A stretch of DNA of 64,000 bases, from contig JAXMOE010000002.1 in the NCBI GenBank assembly GCA_034670025.1, positions 496,001 to 560,000 of the forward strand, read 5' to 3'. The first letter of the stretch is position 1; each line of letters starts with the position of its first letter. This DNA comes from PGYR01 sp034670025. GTDB lineage: Bacteria > Bacteroidota > Ignavibacteria > Kapaibacteriales > UBA2268. Position numbers and translations under genes: made by a program. Shown piece after piece: positions 63,371 to 64,000 of this stretch. The notes beneath the pieces were generated by a model. It made no database searches. It was not told the origin of the DNA and saw only the letters and a program-made list of their open reading frames with translations.

Positions 63371-63412
63371 AAAATACCCCAGAATGGTAAAAGATTCTGG
63401 GGTATAAATTTT
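63371..63412. terminator. Bidirectional terminator between convergent genes
   Basis: An 11-bp perfect stem TACCCCAGAAT / ATTCTGGGGTA with an 8-base loop, preceded by an A-run and followed by a T-rich stretch. It lies between the third IgGFc-like gene and the oppositely oriented lipoprotein gene. Confidence 0.85.
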
Positions 63413-63432
63413 CTTAATCCGTTCTTTGCCAC

Positions 63433-64000
63433 CTAAAACTCACCATCTTGAGACCAGAAATACGCCTCAAACTTACGTCCTTTGTATGAACCTTTAATTA
63501 CACCAGAGTAATCGTAAGAAGTGCTAAGTAGTTGCCTGTCTTTGAATAAAGTTAATTCCCCAGCAAAAGGTACTGATTCTTCAAAGTATTTTTTACCCTC
63601 TTCGGTTAAGTAGGTAAAGTGTACTTCTACATTATAATCAGCGATATTAGTCGTTTCTTGCAGCAATACAAAGTGCTCGTAAATGGGGTGTGCACCATCT
63701 GCAAATTCACTAAATTTCTTATCCTTGTTTATGTTGAACTGAATTCTAAGTGTACCCAAATCGGAAGCTAATCTGAACTGCCTGAAATAGTTACTATTTA
63801 GTAGCATACCCGACCCGTAAAAAACAATGTCACCTGACGATTTGCGAGTATTTCCGTCTAAGTCAACAAACTCCATCTTCGAACCTTCTGCTCCAACTAC
63901 TGCAGCCGATAGTCCGTCTGCACCGCTGTTTGTGCCACTGTCTTCGCCGCAGCCGAGTAAAGCAAATAATGCGATAGTAAATAGTAAAACATTTAATTTC
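63433..64000 (-). CDS. Lipoprotein of unknown function, start codon just outside window
   Basis: The frame continues upstream of the internal ATG at 63876 to the last base of the window. The extension reads KLNVLLFTIALFALLGCGED, a lipoprotein signal whose lipobox is LLGC, so the start codon should be immediately right of base 64000. The mature protein is about 170 residues and beta-rich (DIVFYGSGMLLN, LRIQFNINKDKKFSEF, YNVEVHFTYLTEEGKKYF, YDYSGVIKGSYKGRKFEAYF). It resembles the small lipoproteins of unknown function found in the FCB group; I recognise no family. It is convergent with the IgGFc-like gene. Confidence 0.75.
   Translation of the reverse strand, partial: KLNVLLFTIALFALLGCGEDSGTNSGADGLSAAVVGAEGSKMEFVDLDGNTRKSSGDIVFYGSGMLLNSNYFRQFRLASDLGTLRIQFNINKDKKFSEFADGAHPIYEHFVLLQETTNIADYNVEVHFTYLTEEGKKYFEESVPFAGELTLFKDRQLLSTSYDYSGVIKGSYKGRKFEAYFWSQDGEF

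Overview
The window is a chromosomal segment of an AT-rich, aerobically respiring Gram-negative bacterium. It has an alternative complex III (ACIII) operon, an A-type haem-copper oxidase, outer-membrane receptors, a PorV/PorQ-family protein, a GWxTD protein and type IX secretion (T9SS)-style C-terminal sorting domains. This combination points to the Bacteroidota/Chlorobiota/Kapaibacteriota (FCB) group. The abundance of choice-of-anchor D and IgGFc-binding-like secreted proteins makes a Kapaibacteriota- or Ignavibacteria-like lineage my best guess. That placement is inference; no rRNA or tRNA gene was seen.

Layout. 1-4.8 kb: the 3' part of a SurA/parvulin-type chaperone gene, a pentapeptide-repeat lipoprotein, a ComF-like phosphoribosyltransferase, a MauE/DoxX membrane protein and a GlmM-type phosphohexomutase. 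5.0-20.2 kb: one long respiratory gene block, actA, a small Tat-signal gene, actB, actC, a fused actD-actE, actF, a membrane-anchored cytochrome c, SCO, oxidase subunits I-III-IV-II, haem O synthase, and a polytopic protein fused to cytochrome c, closed by a clear terminator. Together these take electrons from quinol through ACIII and c-type haems to oxygen. 20.3-24.2 kb: two tandem RlaP-like nucleotidyltransferases, a Gfo/Idh/MocA oxidoreductase and a Xer recombinase.

24.3-45.8 kb is a cell-surface region. It holds a 1624-residue glycine-rich secreted protein paired with an OmpA-family protein, an ECF sigma factor with an unusual anti-sigma-like partner, a TonB-dependent receptor, a 1561-residue secreted protein, a PorV-like barrel, a GWxTD lipid-adjacent cluster with an LpxL-type acyltransferase, and a family 9 glycosyltransferase. 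45.8-46.8 kb carries an EVE-domain protein and a thioredoxin-like lipoprotein.

47.0-49.6 kb is the most interesting accessory locus. It is a compact three-gene cassette (HNH endonuclease, a 77-residue protein, and a DUF2326 SMC-like ATPase) that fits the predicted ABC-three-component (ABC-3C) conflict-system architecture. 49.8-54.8 kb is an isolated nuoLMN unit of complex I. 55.0-63.4 kb carries three IgGFc-binding-like secreted paralogues with T9SS-type tails, of which the first is broken by a frameshift and a nonsense codon, plus a di-haem cytochrome c peroxidase between the second and third. The window ends in a lipoprotein gene that runs to the right edge.
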